This document shows positions 53,258 through 61,781 of a stretch of DNA of 64,000 nucleotides, one piece after another. Made by a program: the position numbers and the translations under genes. How positions within the stretch are numbered: the first letter of the stretch is position 1; each line of letters opens with the position of its first letter. Origin of the DNA: Saprospiraceae bacterium (GTDB lineage Bacteria > Bacteroidota > Bacteroidia > Chitinophagales > Saprospiraceae); assembly GCA_028279185.1 (NCBI GenBank), contig JANQSS010000081.1:62001-126000 (forward strand), read 5' to 3'. The notes under the pieces are model-generated. The model made no database searches and was not told where the DNA came from. It saw only the letters and a program-made list of their open reading frames with translations.

Positions 53258-53725
53258 ATGCAAATGAAAACTAAACCATTCAAACCAACGAACGCCAACA
53301 CCATTAGCCCATATTTGATTGTGGAAAATGTGGAAGCATGTATCTCATTTTTAGAAAACACCTTTGATGCAAAACTTGAGGGCAAACTCGATAGACCCAA
53401 TGGTACGCTTATGCACGCGGAAGTGGTGGTGGGGGATTCATTGATTATGCTTGGTGAGCCTATGGGAGAATTTGGCCCAATACCAGCTGCCATGTTCGTG
53501 TATGTGCCCAATCCAGAAAACACCTTCGAAAAAGCCAAAGAAAATGGAGGAGAGGTTGTCTTTGACATGATGGATCAGCCACATGCCGGTGTAAAGTATG
53601 GCGGAATCAAAGATCCATACGGTAATATTTGGTGGATAGGCAAGCAAATAGAGGACATTTCATGGGAAGAGCAGCAAAGGCGCATTAATGCCACAGCCCA
53701 ATTGTGGTCAACTGATGAAATATAA
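53258..53725 (+). CDS. VOC-family protein (PhnB/glyoxalase type)
   Basis: The start at 53258 gives 155 residues with one VOC (vicinal oxygen chelate) domain: I-S-P-Y-L-I-V-E-N-V-E-A-C-I-S-F-L-E, M-H-A-E-V-V-V-G-D-S-L-I-M-L, and I-K-D-P-Y-G-N-I-W-W-I-G at the end. VOC proteins are small metal enzymes or antibiotic-binding resistance proteins. A frame to 53222 exists, but the added residues are not like the family. It is followed 2 bases later by a MarR gene, and the pair is probably autoregulated. Confidence 0.88.
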   Translation: MQMKTKPFKPTNANTISPYLIVENVEACISFLENTFDAKLEGKLDRPNGTLMHAEVVVGDSLIMLGEPMGEFGPIPAAMFVYVPNPENTFEKAKENGGEVVFDMMDQPHAGVKYGGIKDPYGNIWWIGKQIEDISWEEQQRRINATAQLWSTDEI

Positions 53726-53727
53726 CG

Positions 53728-54162
53728 ATGGAAATAGATCCCTTTGCTCTTGCCAGTGACTTACTTGCTGCCAACATTCTGCTCACACGACGATTACGCG
53801 AGGCTGACCGAAGCTCTGAGTTGACTACGGCTCAACGATCCGTGATTTCTCGTTTGATCAATCATGGTCCACATACACTCGGCGAATTGGCGGCGGCTGA
53901 AAAAGTGCGACCTCCTACCATAACGCGGATTATTCAATATCTTGAACGAGAGGATTTCGTGGTGCGAAAATCAACCAGCGATAAACGTGTTTCCAAAGTG
54001 GATTATACATCAAAAGCATGGACAACACTGGAACGAGCAAAAACAAGACGAACAAATTCGTTGGGGCATCAAATCGGCGAGTTAACATCATCGCAAAGAC
54101 AAAAACTACAAGAGATAATTCCCATTTTGAATAGATTATCTGAAACAAACTTGGACAGATAA
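53728..54162 (+). CDS. MarR-family regulator
   Basis: The protein has 144 residues in the usual MarR layout: an N-terminal dimerisation helix, then a winged helix-turn-helix with L-G-E-L-A-A-A-E-K-V-R-P-P-T-I-T-R-I-I-Q-Y-L-E and the wing V-R-K-S-T-S-D-K-R-V-S-K-V, ending with a C-terminal dimer helix. It is cotranscribed with the VOC gene, which is the likely target along with itself. Confidence 0.93.
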   Translation: MEIDPFALASDLLAANILLTRRLREADRSSELTTAQRSVISRLINHGPHTLGELAAAEKVRPPTITRIIQYLEREDFVVRKSTSDKRVSKVDYTSKAWTTLERAKTRRTNSLGHQIGELTSSQRQKLQEIIPILNRLSETNLDR

Positions 54163-54321
54163 TAAACCAGGTTTGAATTCCGTCTTCTTATTCGAGGTTA
54201 TCTCATAATGCTGTGATATGAATTTAAGCGTTAGAAAACCGAACTGAAAACATTGACTACGTCAATTTTTGGCCATGAACATCAGATGCCCTACCTTGCC
54301 TTACTTCAACCAATTCGAAGC

Positions 54322-54840
54322 ATGAAAAAAATACCAAAGCCAAAGAAGTCGGACTACAATGAATACTATGGCACGTATGTGGATAAGGTCGCTGGCCAAA
54401 AAATATATCCATTGTTACGAAAAAACGCGTATGCCGTGCCGGCATTTCTGTATGATTTACCAGATGACAAATGGCACTATCGGTATGCTGATGGAAAATG
54501 GTCGCTCGCTGAAGTGATTATGCATCTGATTGATTCCGAACAAGTATTTTGCTATCGCATAATGCGCATTGCACGCGGTGATAAAACGCCACTGGCGGGT
54601 TTTGATCAAAATGAATTTGTTGCGAATTGCAATGTCGAGTCGAGAACGAAGGACTCTGTTATAGAAGAATATTACATGACACGAAAAGCTACACTGACAT
54701 TGCTGAAAGGTCTCAGCGATGACGTTGTAGACAACGTTGGAAATGCTTCCGATTACGATGTTTCTGTCTCAGCTTTATGTCACATAATTGCGGGTCACGA
54801 AGCTCACCACATAGCGGTAATTAAGGCACGATATTTATAA
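54322..54840 (+). CDS. DinB-family protein, cytoplasmic
   Basis: The start at 54322 gives 172 residues of a DinB four-helix bundle: W-S-L-A-E-V-I-M-H-L-I-D-S-E (first His) and H-I-I-A-G-H-E-A-H-H-I-A-V-I (the two further His), so the three-His metal site looks complete. Upstream ATG 54286 and TTG 54253 are in frame but add unlike sequence. Typical roles of the family are thiol-linked transferase or damage-inducible proteins; no substrate is evident. Confidence 0.88.
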   Translation: MKKIPKPKKSDYNEYYGTYVDKVAGQKIYPLLRKNAYAVPAFLYDLPDDKWHYRYADGKWSLAEVIMHLIDSEQVFCYRIMRIARGDKTPLAGFDQNEFVANCNVESRTKDSVIEEYYMTRKATLTLLKGLSDDVVDNVGNASDYDVSVSALCHIIAGHEAHHIAVIKARYL

Positions 54841-54968
54841 GACACAACGTGTTTTTTTGTGTACCGTTTTTGGCTTTTGTGTAATTTTTCGCTCTTAGTT
54901 GAAAGTGTAAAAAGCGTGAAATGGCAATGAAGCTGCGTCTTAATATTAAGTAGCCAAATCTCATTTTA

Positions 54969-56012
54969 TTGTCCAGCTATCGTCTAAAGGATTTTCGTGC
55001 AAAATGGTCTGCCTGGGAGTATTGGCCTTCTTGGTTAATTAATATTCCAGTCGTATTTATGTGGCTTGCACAGGCAATGCGAAATCGCAACCTGTTCTTT
55101 TTTTCGCGTGTGAATCCGGATATATTTACTGGAGGATTTTTTAGCGAGGAAAAATGGTCCATATATGAACTCTTTCCGGCACAGCGTATTCCACTCAGCT
55201 ATTTGGTTGATTCCACAGATTTGCCTGATGATATCCTTGAAGGAATAAATACTGTCGGTATCGTGTTTCCATTACTCGTAAAACCAAATATCGGCGAGCG
55301 CGGCATGGGGATTCGAATAATTGAGACGTTTACAGAATTACGAGACTATCATCTTGCCGCAGCGTATGATTACATCATTCAACAATTGGTGCCTTTCGGA
55401 AAAGAGATGAGCGTGTTGGCATATTATTTACCAGGAAGCAACGATGTAAAGGTGACATCGATTTGTATAAAGGAGAAATTAACGATCATCGGAGATGGAA
55501 TATCGACTATTGAAGAACTGGTGTTATGCCAATATCGATCGAGGAAGAATTGGAGTCGACTCAAAGACCAGTTTGAAGCAAATCACATATTAAAAAGGGG
55601 TGAATCACTTATATTAGAACCAATTGGTAATCACAGTCGGGGAACAATATTTTTGGATGGAAATCACTTGATTTCTGATTCGTTTACGAAGACAATAAAA
55701 CAACTGTTTAACGAAATTGATGGGGAGGTTTTTTATGGACGATTTGATATAATGTTCAGTAACTTCGAAGAATTTGAGCAATTAAAAGACTTTAAGATAG
55801 TGGAATTTAATGGGGTAGGCAGCGAACCTGCTCATATTTATCAGCCGGGCTATTCATTGATTAAAGCGTATAAAGAACTTTGGCAGCATGCAAAAATTTT
55901 AGGAAATATTTCGATACTGCAAGGGAAAAGAGGGCGAAAATGTATGACATGGCATGATTTCAAGTCAGCACTTAAAACCTATAGACGCAATTTGAAATTA
56001 GTCATGAAATGA
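54969..56012 (+). CDS. ATP-grasp protein (D-Ala-D-Ala ligase-like)
   Basis: The protein has 347 residues. The central part (about 100-290) has the ATP-grasp layout: F-P-L-L-V-K-P-N-I-G-E-R-G-M-G-I (Lys and Gly-loop), I-I-Q-Q-L-V-P-F-G-K-E, and a late Mg2+ site in F-K-I-V-E-F-N-G-V-G-S-E-P. Ligases of this fold join a carboxylate to an amine or thiol with ATP; the substrates here are unknown, as the N-terminal 90 residues do not match a named enzyme. The start is TTG 54969 or, less usual, ATT 54963; a stop at 54951 rules out a longer N-terminus. Confidence 0.82.
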   Translation: MSSYRLKDFRAKWSAWEYWPSWLINIPVVFMWLAQAMRNRNLFFFSRVNPDIFTGGFFSEEKWSIYELFPAQRIPLSYLVDSTDLPDDILEGINTVGIVFPLLVKPNIGERGMGIRIIETFTELRDYHLAAAYDYIIQQLVPFGKEMSVLAYYLPGSNDVKVTSICIKEKLTIIGDGISTIEELVLCQYRSRKNWSRLKDQFEANHILKRGESLILEPIGNHSRGTIFLDGNHLISDSFTKTIKQLFNEIDGEVFYGRFDIMFSNFEEFEQLKDFKIVEFNGVGSEPAHIYQPGYSLIKAYKELWQHAKILGNISILQGKRGRKCMTWHDFKSALKTYRRNLKLVMK

Positions 56013-56067
56013 GCCATTTATTTAACACGAATACTAAATATTCAAACGAAGACATTTAATTAGTCAT

Positions 56068-56670
56068 ATGATGTTGCCTTTGGCTATAATACTGAGCTAT
56101 TTTGGGTCCTTGCCTTTTGGTATGATCAACCTTAATGTCTTGTATGCCGAATTGACGAAAGGACGAAAAGCGGCTGTCTTAATGGCCACTGGTGCAGCGA
56201 TCGTCGAATTTATTCAAGGGGTTGTAGCGGCAATTGTATATGGTCGACTAGTTATTCTTTCGACATTTGAATTGTACTTTAAGTATGCTGCAATGGTGGT
56301 ATTTTTTGGTTTAGCTTTTTACTATTTTTTTAAAAAGAAGAAAAGTGCCGAATTAGAAAACCAAACCTTACATACCACTAAAACACCCTTTTATCATGGA
56401 TTGGGTCTTAGTTCATTAAATTTTATGGCTGTACCGTTTTGGCTAATAATTCTGGCCATGATTTCAAGCTATGTGGATATCTACTGGACAACGAGCGCTT
56501 ACTTGTTGTTTGGATTGGGTGCTGGATTGGGTGGGTTTTTGGCATCTATGACGTATGCGATTCTGGGAAATAAGTTGGTTAAAAAGGATTCAAAGGTTTA
56601 CAAATACCTGGACTATATTCTAGCACTGTTGTTTTTGGGGCTGGGCATTCTCGCGCTTTTTTATAGTTAA
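56068..56670 (+). CDS. LysE-type exporter
   Basis: The protein has 200 residues with six membrane helices and the LysE/RhtB start (G-S-L-P-F-G-M-I-N-L-N-V). It fits small amino-acid-type exporters driven by the proton gradient. The gene's stop overlaps the stop of the convergent GDPD gene by four bases (56667-56670). Confidence 0.85.
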   Translation: MMLPLAIILSYFGSLPFGMINLNVLYAELTKGRKAAVLMATGAAIVEFIQGVVAAIVYGRLVILSTFELYFKYAAMVVFFGLAFYYFFKKKKSAELENQTLHTTKTPFYHGLGLSSLNFMAVPFWLIILAMISSYVDIYWTTSAYLLFGLGAGLGGFLASMTYAILGNKLVKKDSKVYKYLDYILALLFLGLGILALFYS

Positions 56671-57575
56671 TTTGAATTGGACTTTATTATTTGAGCCAAA
56701 CGATCGGGATAGTCAGATATGATACCGTCAACACCCACTTCCATCATCCTTTTGATATCGCTGACCTTATTTACTGTCCATGGAATAACTTCATAATTAT
56801 CATTGTGTAAAGCTTCTATCGTCTTTTCATCTAGTAGCGAAAAGTGTGGGCTGATAAAATCGGGTTTGACGGTTAGTTGTTTCAGTTTATCGAAAATACC
56901 TTCATTCTCACTGACGAGTAATGAAATGGGTTGTTCGGGAAATACCTTCTTCATATCCTCCAAAACCTCCAGATCAAAACTTTGAATGATCGTTCGATCT
57001 TCAATTCCCATTTTTTGAACAACGTGCATGACATTATAAACGAAAAACTGGAAATCAGGGTGAAAAATTCCGTCTTGTCCTTTGCTTCTCTTTATTTCAA
57101 GATTGAACTTTGGTAATGCTCTATTACTTGCACGAGCATGTTCATCTGTTGCAAGGACTACTTCCTCAAGTGTTGGTTTATATGTCTTTATTTTTTGTTG
57201 TTGTGCAAATCGAGGGTTACCCAAACTACCACAGTCATACTTTTGGATTGCGTCTTTCGACATTTCGAAGAGTTTGTAGTCAAGTTGTAATTCTTTCGGA
57301 ATAAATTCACCATCTGGTTTTACGCATATATTTGCATTCATCCAGGGCTCGTGAGACACAATGACGTAGCCGTCTCGTGATATACATAAATCCATTTCCA
57401 AGGTGTGAACACCCAGGTCGAGTGCAGCTTTGAACCCCTCAATACTATTCTCTGGAAATAATCCACGCGCGCCACGATGGCCTTGCATGTCAACGTTTGG
57501 AGTAGGCCCAGGTGTCGGCTCTGATTGACAGGATAAAAGGAGCAGCCAGAACAGAGCAGTATACATGTTTTTCAT
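56667..57575 (-). CDS. Glycerophosphodiester phosphodiesterase lipoprotein
   Basis: The protein has 302 residues, with a lipoprotein signal ending L-L-L-L-S-C. The GDPD TIM barrel is clear: Q-G-H-R-G-A-R-G-L-F-P-E-N-S (His/Arg/Glu/Asn of the active site), E-M-D-L (metal Glu/Asp), V-S-H-E-P (catalytic His), F-N-L-E-I-K, and the ending V-D-G-I-I-S-D-Y-P-D. It hydrolyses glycerophosphodiesters from lipid turnover to glycerol-3-phosphate. The envelope location fits scavenging. Confidence 0.93.
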   Translation of the reverse strand: MKNMYTALFWLLLLSCQSEPTPGPTPNVDMQGHRGARGLFPENSIEGFKAALDLGVHTLEMDLCISRDGYVIVSHEPWMNANICVKPDGEFIPKELQLDYKLFEMSKDAIQKYDCGSLGNPRFAQQQKIKTYKPTLEEVVLATDEHARASNRALPKFNLEIKRSKGQDGIFHPDFQFFVYNVMHVVQKMGIEDRTIIQSFDLEVLEDMKKVFPEQPISLLVSENEGIFDKLKQLTVKPDFISPHFSLLDEKTIEALHNDNYEVIPWTVNKVSDIKRMMEVGVDGIISDYPDRLAQIIKSNSN

Positions 57576-57663
57576 TACGTGAAGATAATGCTACGAACGA
57601 AAGTTGTTAATGAGGCACTCCAAAGCATTTAGTATTTTGGCAGTAGATTAAACATCGCGTTTT

Positions 57664-58104
57664 ATGAAAAAGAAGTTTTGGTACATATTGCTGGCTCTAC
57701 TCGTGTTGATTCAATTTATTCCTTATCATATAAAAAATGCAGATCGAAATCCCAAGGCCGATTTATTTTCAACGGTTAAAGGGAGTAAAATAATTGAATC
57801 GATGGTGCGAAAAGCATGTTACGATTGTCATTCTCAAGAGGCGAGAACACCTTGGTATGGTAAGGTGGCACCCCTGAAGTTTTGGTTGAATAAGCACGTA
57901 CGTGGGGGACGAATGCATTTAGACTTTAGCGTTTGGCGCGATATGACCGTGGAAGACCGAAACCATGCAATAAAAGAAATTACGCAAGAATTGGAAAGTC
58001 ATGAAATGCCTTTAAATAGTTATTTATGGATGCATAAGGATGCCAGACTTACCGATGCCGATCGCAATAGATTAATTATGTTTTTTAATTCAATAAAGGA
58101 ATAA
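57664..58104 (+). CDS. Haem-binding domain protein
   Basis: The protein has 146 residues: one membrane-anchor or signal helix (about 5-20), then a Haem_bd domain with C-Y-D-C-H-S-Q-E (C-x2-C-H, covalent haem c) and the family's T-P-W-Y-G-K-V-A-P and N-K-H-V-R-G-G-R. It is a small periplasmic c-type cytochrome, probably part of an electron-transfer chain. Its stop lies just before a hairpin at 58109. Confidence 0.9.
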   Translation: MKKKFWYILLALLVLIQFIPYHIKNADRNPKADLFSTVKGSKIIESMVRKACYDCHSQEARTPWYGKVAPLKFWLNKHVRGGRMHLDFSVWRDMTVEDRNHAIKEITQELESHEMPLNSYLWMHKDARLTDADRNRLIMFFNSIKE

Positions 58105-58138
58105 AAAAATCCGGCTCAAGCATATGCTGAAGCCGGAT
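58103..58138 (-). terminator. Strong hairpin, terminator-like on the - strand
   Basis: Outer stem ATCCGGCT/AGCCGGAT (8 bp) with an inner AGCATATGCT palindrome is followed, on the - strand, by six T. It lies 5 bases after the haem-protein stop on the + strand, where no T-run follows. It most likely stops - strand transcripts coming from the PspC side, and may serve both. Confidence 0.7.
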
Positions 58139-58210
58139 GAAAAGCACTCAATCTATCAGGCAAGTACGCCGTATGCAATGCGAGCTTACGCCATACGTTA
58201 GATGCTTTTC
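58139..58210. other. Imperfect 70-base hairpin
   Basis: Three nested pairings line up: GAAAAGC (58139-58145) with GCTTTTC (58204-58210), ATCTA (58151-58155) with TAGAT (58199-58203), and GTATG (58171-58175) with CATAC (58192-58196). It directly follows the terminator-like hairpin. It could be a small structured RNA or a 3' UTR element; no known family is recognised. Confidence 0.4.
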
Positions 58211-58334
58211 TAGTAGTGTATGAAAGTTACGTTTTTAAGGATTTTAATAGTTTAATTTTAATCATCTTAAGTAAAGTTTGGCGCGCAAAATCTACTTCTG
58301 TATCGGTCTGATTTTTTAGAACGCCGTTTTCGAT

Positions 58335-58979
58335 CTAGCTTTTTTTTTTGGACCAGCGATCACTTATTTCATCCAATTTATAGGACAACTCCTCGATACC
58401 TTCTTCTACTTGTTGTGCTATGTTTTCAACATTGATTGGTCGACCTTGCATGGCCAATCGATCAGAAGGTGATTTTGCTTTTGGTACAGCAATGAGCAAG
58501 AAGAGATAGACCAGCAAACTTGCACCACCAGTTACAAAAAATATGACGAAAACCAACCGAATCCATATTGGATCACTCATACCAAAGTATGCTGCGATGC
58601 CAGAACAAACGCCACCAACAACTTTGTCATCAGGGTTTCGGAATAGGCGTTTACCTTTTTTACGAATTGTATCGTCTCCGATGTAAGATGGCTGTTCACT
58701 GCTGCGATGTCTATTTTCATCAGCTCCAAACTCCTCTGGCGTCCCAAGTATTTTAATCGCTTGTTCAATATCGCGAATTCCAATAATGGGTCGTTTATTT
58801 TGTCTTTCTGAGAGTAATTCGGCAAAGCGTAATTCAATGTCATGAACAATTTCTTCACAACCTTCTGAAGCAGAGAAGTGGTGTTCGATTACATCGAGGT
58901 ACTCTTGCAATTTATCGTACGCGTCTTCGTCTATGATGAATGGATATCCACCAATATTTACATTAATCGTTGGGTTCAT
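58335..58979 (-). CDS. PspC-domain membrane protein
   Basis: The protein has 214 residues: a soluble N-terminal part (about 1-100) with a DNA-binding-domain-free helical pattern (Y-L-D-V-I-E-H-H-F-S), then a PspC domain (about 108-170) with R-L-F-R-N-P-D-D-K-V-V-G-G-V-C-S-G-I-A-A-Y-F-G and two membrane helices. PspC proteins act in envelope-stress signalling. Its start overlaps the stop of the PadR gene by four bases (ATGA), so the two form one operon. Confidence 0.9.
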   Translation of the reverse strand: MNPTINVNIGGYPFIIDEDAYDKLQEYLDVIEHHFSASEGCEEIVHDIELRFAELLSERQNKRPIIGIRDIEQAIKILGTPEEFGADENRHRSSEQPSYIGDDTIRKKGKRLFRNPDDKVVGGVCSGIAAYFGMSDPIWIRLVFVIFFVTGGASLLVYLFLLIAVPKAKSPSDRLAMQGRPINVENIAQQVEEGIEELSYKLDEISDRWSKKKS

Positions 58980-59311
58980 TTTGCCTGTTTTTTAATTGAG
59001 TAATTGACTGCTTTATTAAGTTGTTTCCAACTTTGGGTTAAATCGTTAAGGAATGTTGCTCCGACTTCGGTGATCTGATAATATTTTCGAGGGGGTCCTG
59101 CCGGTGATTCTTGCCAAAAGTAATCCACTAAACCAGATTTTTTGAGTCGCGACAACAACGGATACAACGTACCCTCAACGACGATGAGCTCAGCTGATTT
59201 GAGTTGGCTGATCATGTCAGATGGGTAGGCCGGTTCTTTCGCAACCAGGCCGAGCACGCACATCTCCAACACGCCTTTCCTCATCTGCGCCTTTGTATTT
59301 TCAAGTTTCAT
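58976..59311 (-). CDS. PadR-family transcriptional regulator
   Basis: The protein has 111 residues and a PadR winged helix: M-R-K-G-V-L-E-M-C-V-L-G-L-V at 10-23, V-E-G-T-L-Y-P-L-L-S-R-L-K-K-S-G-L-V near 46-62, and P-P-R-K-Y-Y-Q-I-T-E-V-G in the wing. In many Bacteroidota, PadR-PspC operons are autoregulated. The promoter and an inverted repeat are visible right at its start (59316-59360). Only four bases separate the -7 box from the ATG, which suggests a leaderless message. Confidence 0.93.
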   Translation of the reverse strand: MKLENTKAQMRKGVLEMCVLGLVAKEPAYPSDMISQLKSAELIVVEGTLYPLLSRLKKSGLVDYFWQESPAGPPRKYYQITEVGATFLNDLTQSWKQLNKAVNYSIKKQAK

Positions 59312-59315
59312 ACGA

Positions 59316-59360
59316 CAAATATACTTCCTCGCAAGGTACTTTGCAATACATAGTACCTTG
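59316..59360 (-). promoter_or_regulatory. PadR-PspC promoter and operator
   Basis: Read on the - strand: an inverted repeat CAAGGTACT/AGTACCTTG (59352-59360 and 59332-59340, spacer 11) with TATGTATTGCA in its centre, typical of PadR sites; TTG inside it forms a -33 element, then 20 bases to a perfect -7 box TATATTTG (59316-59323). The ATG at 59311 follows after four bases. Confidence 0.8.
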
Positions 59361-59700
59361 TTTTGCGACGGGCCGCCAATTTGGTCCGATTAGAACACGA
59401 AAATCAACGACGAGGATCGCTTTCACCAATTTAACGAATTATTTGCCAAGTTGAACAGCCAGAGGACCGGGAATGGGCCCATTGTGAAGTATAAAATTCA
59501 AGAATTAGAATCCAATATTAAATAGTTGATTATCATAGTTTTAAATAAGCCGTGTGTCAAACATCGACCCGTCAGCCAGTGCGCAGGTATATGCCTGGCG
59601 ATTAACCCTCAGAATGCTCGGTTTACCACCTTATTTTACTCAAAATTTCCACTTTAGACACCTGGTTGCACATTATTGTCTTCTACTTCATCTATAAATA
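59361..59700. other. Gap with a possible gene remnant and a repeat fragment
   Basis: A start-less open frame at 59394-59525 on the + strand encodes about 43 residues with a protein-like composition (for example R-F-H-Q-F-N-E-L-F-A-K-L); it may be the decayed end of a gene. At 59593-59606 lies a 14-base piece matching the arm of the hairpin at 29385-29438 with one change. No intact gene is present. Confidence 0.3.
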
Positions 59701-60372
59701 TTATAAAACAAGCGTGAGTGCGTTACAGGTCATATGAGCAATCAATGATGGGCCTATTGACTTTGTTTTGGCATAGAGTATTGAAAGGAAAAGACCCATT
59801 ACAAATGCAAAAACAGCCGATGAATAGGCAGGAGAGAATCCGTCAGAAATAGCGATGCTCTCAAAACCTATATAGACCATGGCATATAAAATGGAGGTAA
59901 CCGCAATGGCCAATTTTGGGTTACCTTTTTTAAGAACGTTTCCTTGTATGTACTTTCGAAAAAAGAACTCCTCTACTAACGGAATTAAAAGAACTAAGGA
60001 CAAAGCCTTGGAGAGGAAAGCAGACGAGAAATTGAAAGAAGACCACGGATCTAATTCAAGAATGATTTTCGGATTAAAATGTGATTGCAATAACATGTTA
60101 GTTGCGAATAATAGGCATCCCAAAATGAAGCCATAGGTATAGTAGCGAAATGTTGCCTTTTTAATCGTCAAAAATTGTCTTCCCCGTAAACAACACAAAA
60201 AAGAAAAAACCACAATCGTGTGAAGGACGGTTGAGATAAGGTCAAAATGTTTTATAATTGGAATCATATTGTTCTCACCATTCCAAAAAAATAACCACGA
60301 ATAACCGCACCCTATATTGATGAAAATATAGATGAATGAATAGAAAAGCGCTTGTATGAACTGTGACATCAT
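59701..60372 (-). CDS. CPBP-family intramembrane metalloprotease
   Basis: The protein has 223 residues with seven or so membrane helices. The CPBP (Abi/CAAX protease) motifs are present: L-V-E-E-F-F-F-R near 135 (two Glu), and S-L-I-A-H-M-T-C-N-A (His) near the end. Members cut prenylated or membrane proteins, and some act in bacteriocin immunity. It lies alone between a 390-base gap and a divergent GNAT gene. Confidence 0.88.
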   Translation of the reverse strand: MMSQFIQALFYSFIYIFINIGCGYSWLFFWNGENNMIPIIKHFDLISTVLHTIVVFSFLCCLRGRQFLTIKKATFRYYTYGFILGCLLFATNMLLQSHFNPKIILELDPWSSFNFSSAFLSKALSLVLLIPLVEEFFFRKYIQGNVLKKGNPKLAIAVTSILYAMVYIGFESIAISDGFSPAYSSAVFAFVMGLFLSILYAKTKSIGPSLIAHMTCNALTLVL

Positions 60373-60522
60373 TTTATTGGCAAAACAGTAAAGTACAATT
60401 AATTACGCAATGCGCACATTCTCTTCTGCCTGCCACGAGTGAATTGTTAGATTGTAACTTAAGTATGAGTAGCTATGATTATCTTCGTATTGGATACGAA
60501 AAAAATAAAATTGAAATAAATC

Positions 60523-61062
60523 ATGATCATTGTTCCAGCGGATTTTCCGCTAATAGAAACCGAGCGACTGAACCTCCGTTGTGTGCGTGAAAATGACGTT
60601 GATGCCGTTTACTATTTACGCAGCCACAAAAAGAATATGCAGTACATTGATCGTCCATTGGCCCAATCCAGAACAGATGCCTTGTCGCATATTCAAAAGT
60701 TATTAAAGGGTATTGCAGAAAAGCTATGGGTGAACTGGGCTGTAGCAGAAAAAGAGTCCGATGAGCTCATTGGATTTATCGGATTTTGGAATTTTCAACA
60801 AGAGTTACGTGAAGTTGAAATTGGTTATGAATTACATCCAGACTTTCAGGGGAAAGGGATTATGTCTGAGGCCGCAAATGCCGTTCTGACATATGGGTTT
60901 GAAAAAATGAACTTGAAAACAATTAATGCTCACCTCGAACGTGAAAATAATAAATCGGTTGCCTTACTTGAACGATTCTCGTTCAAATATGACCCTTCAT
61001 TTAAAGATGAAGAAGAAGAAAATTTGATCAAATACTATCTGACCAAAGCCGTTTATCGCTAA
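60523..61062 (+). CDS. GNAT acetyltransferase (RimJ/RimL type)
   Basis: The protein has 179 residues beginning with I-E-T-E-R-L-N-L-R and containing G-F-I-G-F-W-N, E-I-G-Y-E-L-H-P-D-F-Q-G-K-G-I-M-S-E-A (acetyl-CoA loop) and A-H-L-E-R-E-N-N-K-S-V-A-L-L. It moves an acetyl group to an amine, perhaps on a ribosomal protein or antibiotic; the target is not evident. It is not closely similar to the GNAT gene at 24734. Confidence 0.9.
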   Translation: MIIVPADFPLIETERLNLRCVRENDVDAVYYLRSHKKNMQYIDRPLAQSRTDALSHIQKLLKGIAEKLWVNWAVAEKESDELIGFIGFWNFQQELREVEIGYELHPDFQGKGIMSEAANAVLTYGFEKMNLKTINAHLERENNKSVALLERFSFKYDPSFKDEEEENLIKYYLTKAVYR

Positions 61063-61331
61063 AATTCAGCCGATAAAGAGGTGTGTCGGGCATGGCAATG
61101 AGGTATGATTTGAAATCATCTTAAATCTATTTGTACGGTTGAGCGTTTTTATTCACTACCATTCGGCCATTTTCAGGCGTGGTAAAAAATTGCTACTGCC
61201 AGGATCGATTCGATGATTGCCAAAAACGTATAAAAGCTGTACCGCGAATTTAAACTTTCACATGCGATAAGTCGCAATGCGACATTTTAATTCCACCTTG
61301 TAGCATTACTCATAATTACCATCCAAAATTT

Positions 61332-61718
61332 CTATACTACCATATTGATCAGGCAAAAAACATTTGCTGCACCTAAAACAATTTCGGAAATTAACCCCTG
61401 ACGTATCTGTTTATTTGGTTTTCCATCGAAACTAATACTGAGTATTCGCCCTATAGCGAACCCAAGAAATATCAATAGAGCTACAACAAAGGCTGTAAAG
61501 GTCAATTTAGGAACAACAGCCCCCAATAAAATAATTATCCCTCCACACAACATCAATGCACTGACGCCTCTCATCTCGTTTAATAGATCAACATCATTTT
61601 CTAACTTGATTCCGGAGTTCTTTAAATATGTTTTTATAGGGTTGCCTAACCTCATGCCTCCTACAAATAGTAACATGAGGCCTGATAAGACTAAGACGAT
61701 GATTTTGATAGTTTCCAT
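61332..61718 (-). CDS. DUF4345 membrane protein
   Basis: The protein has 128 residues with four membrane helices and the DUF4345 pattern (N-E-M-R-G-V-S-A-L-M-L-C-G-G, F-A-I-G-R-I-L-S-I-S-F-D-G-K-P). The function is unknown. It lies 63 bases downstream of a WYL regulator on the same strand, which may control it. Confidence 0.85.
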   Translation of the reverse strand: METIKIIVLVLSGLMLLFVGGMRLGNPIKTYLKNSGIKLENDVDLLNEMRGVSALMLCGGIIILLGAVVPKLTFTAFVVALLIFLGFAIGRILSISFDGKPNKQIRQGLISEIVLGAANVFCLINMVV

Positions 61719-61781
61719 GCTTTTTTGCTTTGTTTCATTCTTTCTAAAGCAAATTTAAATGGGCATGGTGACAAAGGCATG

